A stretch of 64,000 nucleotides of DNA from Neorhodopirellula pilleata (GTDB taxonomy: Bacteria; Planctomycetota; Planctomycetia; Pirellulales; Pirellulaceae): assembly GCF_007859915.1 (NCBI RefSeq), contig NZ_SJPM01000001.1, forward strand, positions 1,023,086 through 1,087,085. Direction: 5' to 3'. Below are positions 61,601 through 64,000 of this stretch, one piece after another. Within the stretch, counting starts at the first letter, position 1. Each line of letters starts with the position of its first letter. The notes under the pieces were generated by a model. The model saw only the letters and a program-made list of their open reading frames with translations, was not told the origin of the DNA and did not search any database. The translations under genes were made by a program, and so were the position numbers.

Positions 61601-64000
61601 TCTTCACGAGTTACAACGACGAGACGTTCGGATTTGATACCAACCCGATCAATACCACACCGGTCAGTGGCGATTGGGCGGGCATTGAATTCCGCAACGA
61701 CGTCGACAACGCCGAAGGACGTGGCAATTGGGAAGATCAAGGAATCTTTTTGGATTTCGTTTCCCACGCCGATATGAGATACGGTGGTGGCCGAACCGGT
61801 ATCCGGGATGAAGTCGTCTCGCCACTGAACATGGACGAAAGCCGTCCGACGTTGATCCACAACCGAATTCGTTTCAGCGCCGATGCGGCCATGAGTGCTG
61901 ATCCGAACAGTTTCCGCGAAGACAACTTCCATTCGCCACGCTACCAAACGGTGGAGTACTTCACGAGCGACTACGATCGCGCCGGGCCGGAAATCTACGG
62001 CAACATCCTGACCGACAACACCGTCAACGGTTTGTTCGTTCGAGTGGAAACACCCGCTGCGGACGTACTGGAAACGTTGACCGTCTCGGGACGATTCGAC
62101 GACACCGACATCGTCCACGTGATCAGCGAAGTCTTGGTAATCGAAGGTACTCCCGGCGGTCCGATTCTGCTCGAAGATCGCCCGGATCTGGGTAGCGTGA
62201 CGTTGAACGCACGGACGACGACGGCATTGAATTCGAACCCAGGTTTAGCCACGGGATCTTATGAATACTTGCTGACCTTCGTGACCCGTGAAGGCAACGA
62301 ATCGCTGACCAGCTTCCCGACGAGCCGTCGTGCGTTGATAGGCACGTCCAACTCGATCTTGTTGAACAACTTGCCCGAAGCTCCTGACGAGTTCATTGGA
62401 CGGAAACTCTATCGCGGCGTGGTCGGTACCGGCGGGCTCATTGAATACCAACTCGTTGGTCAGCTCGATCGAAGTTCACGCACGTTCCTTGATCTGGGAC
62501 AAACTCGTACCGGCAGCCCGAATATCGATGTGGCATTCGATGCCGGCGGAGTGGGTGCCGCGCGAGGTCCCGCAATCGGAAACTTGCAACGCGATCGGAC
62601 TTACGATTACCGCATCACTTTCGGAAATGAATTCGGCGGTGAAACGCGAGCGAGCAACGCGACCTTATCGGTCGTTGCGGAACAAAGCGGAACGATCGAA
62701 TTGACCAACTTGCCCGTCCCACCGACGGGCTATGATTCCACAAATATCTACCGGCGCAACCCCGCGTCGGGTGAATACTTCCTCATCGCCGAATTGAAGC
62801 TTGGAGAAACCGAACTTCTTGACGACGGGCGGGTCCAATCGGTTCAGGTCGACGGCTCATTGCTCGGCCGAAGACTGGGAGCCAATGCCAATGGTGGTTC
62901 GAAACTATTGCCTCGTTTCGATGCCCGGCTGACCATCGATCCTGATTTGATCGTAAAGTTTGATACCGCACGAATTGAAGCCACCTTCGGAGCCGATTTC
63001 TACGCCGAGGGCACCGACAGTCAACCGATCATCTTCACGTCTCGCGGCGATGACGAATACGGCGTCGGCGGAACGTTCGACACCAACAACGACGGCGCGA
63101 GTATCGGCGAGGCGGGGGATTGGGGCGGGATTATGTTCCGTCAAGGATCAACCGGGTCCCTTGCGTTTGTTGACTTGCGATTTGGCGGTGGTGAAGCACC
63201 GGTCGAGAACGTATTGACTCGAGTCAACGCGTTGGAAATCTTGCAAGCGAACGTTCGAGTTGTCGATTCAACTTTCGTCGAAAACGGTCGCGGTTCAGGG
63301 GTCGTTTTCGATCCGACCAACACTCGCGAAGGACGCGGCTTCAATGATGACGCCACCATCTTCATCCGTGGTGCGCAACCGATCTTGATCGGAAACACAA
63401 TCGTCGATAGCGAGGGGGCCGCGATCAGCATCAACCCTGACGCGTTGCAATTCCAATCCCACACGGATATGGGGCGATCGATCGGTCTAAACGAACGTTT
63501 TGATCTGCGACCGGATAACCAGGGCCCGTTGCTCATCGACAACCAACTTTCGGGCAACGCAATCAACGGTATGCGAGTCCGCAGCGAGATCGTCACGACC
63601 GATAGTGTTTGGGACGACACAGACATCGTCCACGTCGTCGAAGGTCCTATTTTCTCATTGACGCACCACTACCACGGTGCGCTGCGACTTCGCAGCGAAG
63701 CGGATCAATCGCTCGTGGTCAAGTTTGGCCCCAATGGAACACTCGTCGGCGGCGGTCGTCCGCTGGACATCGACGATCGAATCGGCGGAACATTGCAGGT
63801 GATCGGACAACCTGGATTCCCGGTCGTCTTGACGAGTCTCAATGACAACACGATCGGATCGGGTTTCACCCCCAACGGCCTATCCAACGCGGATACGCTC
63901 GGGGCGACCAATACGGCTCCGGCGGCGGGAGATTGGATCGGATTGCAACTGCAATCGTATGCCAATGATCGCAACGTTGCCTACGTATTCGAGAGTGAAC
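58687..64000 (+). CDS. Second giant secreted protein, paralog of the first (3' end outside the window)
   Basis: The frame is open from ATG 58687 to the window end (1771 codons seen) without a stop. It begins with a basic Arg-rich leader and LEKRELLA (37-44), the same signature type as its neighbour. It then follows the first giant segment by segment: GPRLVSVEAG/GPQLIGIQPN, ELTFRFDGN/LMTFRFDDN, ARFAEALPDDRYRI/VRFAESLPDDEYRI, and later VSGRFDDTDIVHVI/VAGRFDDIDVVHHL. The metzincin-like motif is degenerate here too (RGIGNLLGIGD, 577-587). A DUF1565-like opening (VKDSDGNDANNGSLTSPYRT) precedes beta-helix-like stretches. It lies 110 bp after the first gene, so the pair looks like a tandem duplication, now well diverged. 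No strong ribosome site is visible. Confidence 0.9.
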   Translation, partial: MTHRRNADSKPARRDAKRQPRRSLKSFSPRHLQHQTLEKRELLAAEIISGPRLVSVEAGSVSQIRLDGTSGQNRLDSSPRELTFRFDGNTALDGGTLQGIRIIGSGGDGTFTEGNEVLIQPGFLGFADDEIGDRVVVARFAEALPDDRYRIQIAGYDDVNNNDVFANGSVVNTNITALRDIDGRAILPADQVNSPTPSLNIDFEVEVGPKVVAVVPQPISGTAGNRVQARDEIHVYFNDDPLSNPVAGKITNSFTPGPGESPSSLPVVDPKFYSLFFTNDTVENTDDGIRFTPQTIIYDPNANFAILRFQDDLSALTGRADGVGTFRLRIGSGDDLPGSPEIVNLVNEGVPALNPDGSPMLDGAGNPVLLNNDSFDGLNQNVVPSAFIGDPDGRGNAEVVFNPAGGLQSFVLQGGSIQNSGKYIPPWPGAYDAPGSREQRRDASVVGRIDSTDGINIFPYNFADRYGEDAQGNPLDNAITPAQKQRAREIFDLYELHLGVQFVETEDSGLQIATGDLRAIQTTADTGAGEGTPYSLYRVNERDPSRGILVLEADEGWYDGYGLSPDQRPSWFVEGLRGIGNLLGIGDLFELPDGVAAGGNSPDEPNSEFFSNDGNFSDGGANDVRNNLAGFPSIPTEPDFLSQSDITIGQALHRPESSDVDFYSFTLDAPLDTNIPADAILGRVTLETFAQRLDNVSMLDTLVQLYRKTPGDNGTFNFELIARNDDSFGNDSFLEVDLSAGDYVVGVTSTGNDAYNGEQAGTGIGGRTEGDYELRITFDNTTSQAGVDALVDRRGTRLDGDADGKAGGDFNFWFRTAPDVNTPPTASDLPRTIFVVKDSDGNDANNGSLTSPYRTIQRAIAESRPGDIIRLLPSAGADNLVTAIDNPNTPVDEAAQALLDNRAYELGRGRAGNVILDDGERFEIPQGVTVMIDAGSILKLRDSKIVAGSSSVDQDRSLAAIQVLGTPNQSVIFTSYNDETFGFDTNPINTTPVSGDWAGIEFRNDVDNAEGRGNWEDQGIFLDFVSHADMRYGGGRTGIRDEVVSPLNMDESRPTLIHNRIRFSADAAMSADPNSFREDNFHSPRYQTVEYFTSDYDRAGPEIYGNILTDNTVNGLFVRVETPAADVLETLTVSGRFDDTDIVHVISEVLVIEGTPGGPILLEDRPDLGSVTLNARTTTALNSNPGLATGSYEYLLTFVTREGNESLTSFPTSRRALIGTSNSILLNNLPEAPDEFIGRKLYRGVVGTGGLIEYQLVGQLDRSSRTFLDLGQTRTGSPNIDVAFDAGGVGAARGPAIGNLQRDRTYDYRITFGNEFGGETRASNATLSVVAEQSGTIELTNLPVPPTGYDSTNIYRRNPASGEYFLIAELKLGETELLDDGRVQSVQVDGSLLGRRLGANANGGSKLLPRFDARLTIDPDLIVKFDTARIEATFGADFYAEGTDSQPIIFTSRGDDEYGVGGTFDTNNDGASIGEAGDWGGIMFRQGSTGSLAFVDLRFGGGEAPVENVLTRVNALEILQANVRVVDSTFVENGRGSGVVFDPTNTREGRGFNDDATIFIRGAQPILIGNTIVDSEGAAISINPDALQFQSHTDMGRSIGLNERFDLRPDNQGPLLIDNQLSGNAINGMRVRSEIVTTDSVWDDTDIVHVVEGPIFSLTHHYHGALRLRSEADQSLVVKFGPNGTLVGGGRPLDIDDRIGGTLQVIGQPGFPVVLTSLNDNTIGSGFTPNGLSNADTLGATNTAPAAGDWIGLQLQSYANDRNVAYVFESE

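Overview
The window looks like a chromosomal piece of a Pirellulaceae-type planctomycete (Rhodopirellula or a close relative). The evidence is the moderately high GC, giant secreted proteins carrying an LExR-x-LL N-terminal signature and a type I dockerin, a paired DUF1592-type cytochrome-like protein and Tat-exported DUF1552 protein, and intergenic space crowded with long palindromic repeats. The genus is inference. No rRNA, tRNA or CRISPR array was seen.

Layout. 1-660: gene-free, a chain of hairpins and a composite palindromic repeat. 676-3456 (minus): Mn-type superoxide dismutase and an exported M13 zinc peptidase. 3826-16153 (plus): a compact lipopeptide pathway in three overlapping genes: FAAL-ACP-C-A-PCP, a FAD oxidoreductase, and C-A-(methyltransferase)-PCP-thioesterase. 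Read colinearly, a fatty acid is adenylated, condensed with a first amino acid (binding-pocket residues suggest glycine) and a second, probably N-methylated residue, then released by the thioesterase, with the flavoenzyme oxidising some intermediate or product. 16470-20478 (plus): the DUF1592/DUF1552 pair. 20585-22958 (minus): a DJ-1/PfpI protein followed by a membrane-anchored von Willebrand A protein. 23145-27723 (plus): a secreted beta-propeller-like protein, then gyrB. 28231-33058 (plus): an exported Gly-rich protein, an AMP-binding ligase and an aldehyde dehydrogenase, separated by three repeat elements. 33166-37937 (minus): a transmembrane Ser/Thr kinase with a CBM96/DNRLRE-like outer domain, and priA. 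38107-39459 (plus): a DEAD-box RNA helicase. 40022-64000 (plus): two tandem paralogous giant surface proteins, the first 6184 residues long and the second cut by the window end.

Most striking points. (1) The lipodipeptide assembly line, with a pair of REP-like intergenic repeat units lying in frame inside its second synthetase. (2) The two giant paralogs, which share a metzincin-like region whose zinc-binding site has decayed in both, and the first of which carries about a dozen copies of a DG...FEFD repeat domain I cannot name. (3) A family of modular palindromic elements sharing outer arms with exchangeable cores; two of them hold a 124-bp MITE-like insert with terminal inverted repeats and approximate 8-bp target duplications, and a third copy acts as the empty site.

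Gene starts were re-chosen where the longest reading frame was implausible; these choices are noted per gene.
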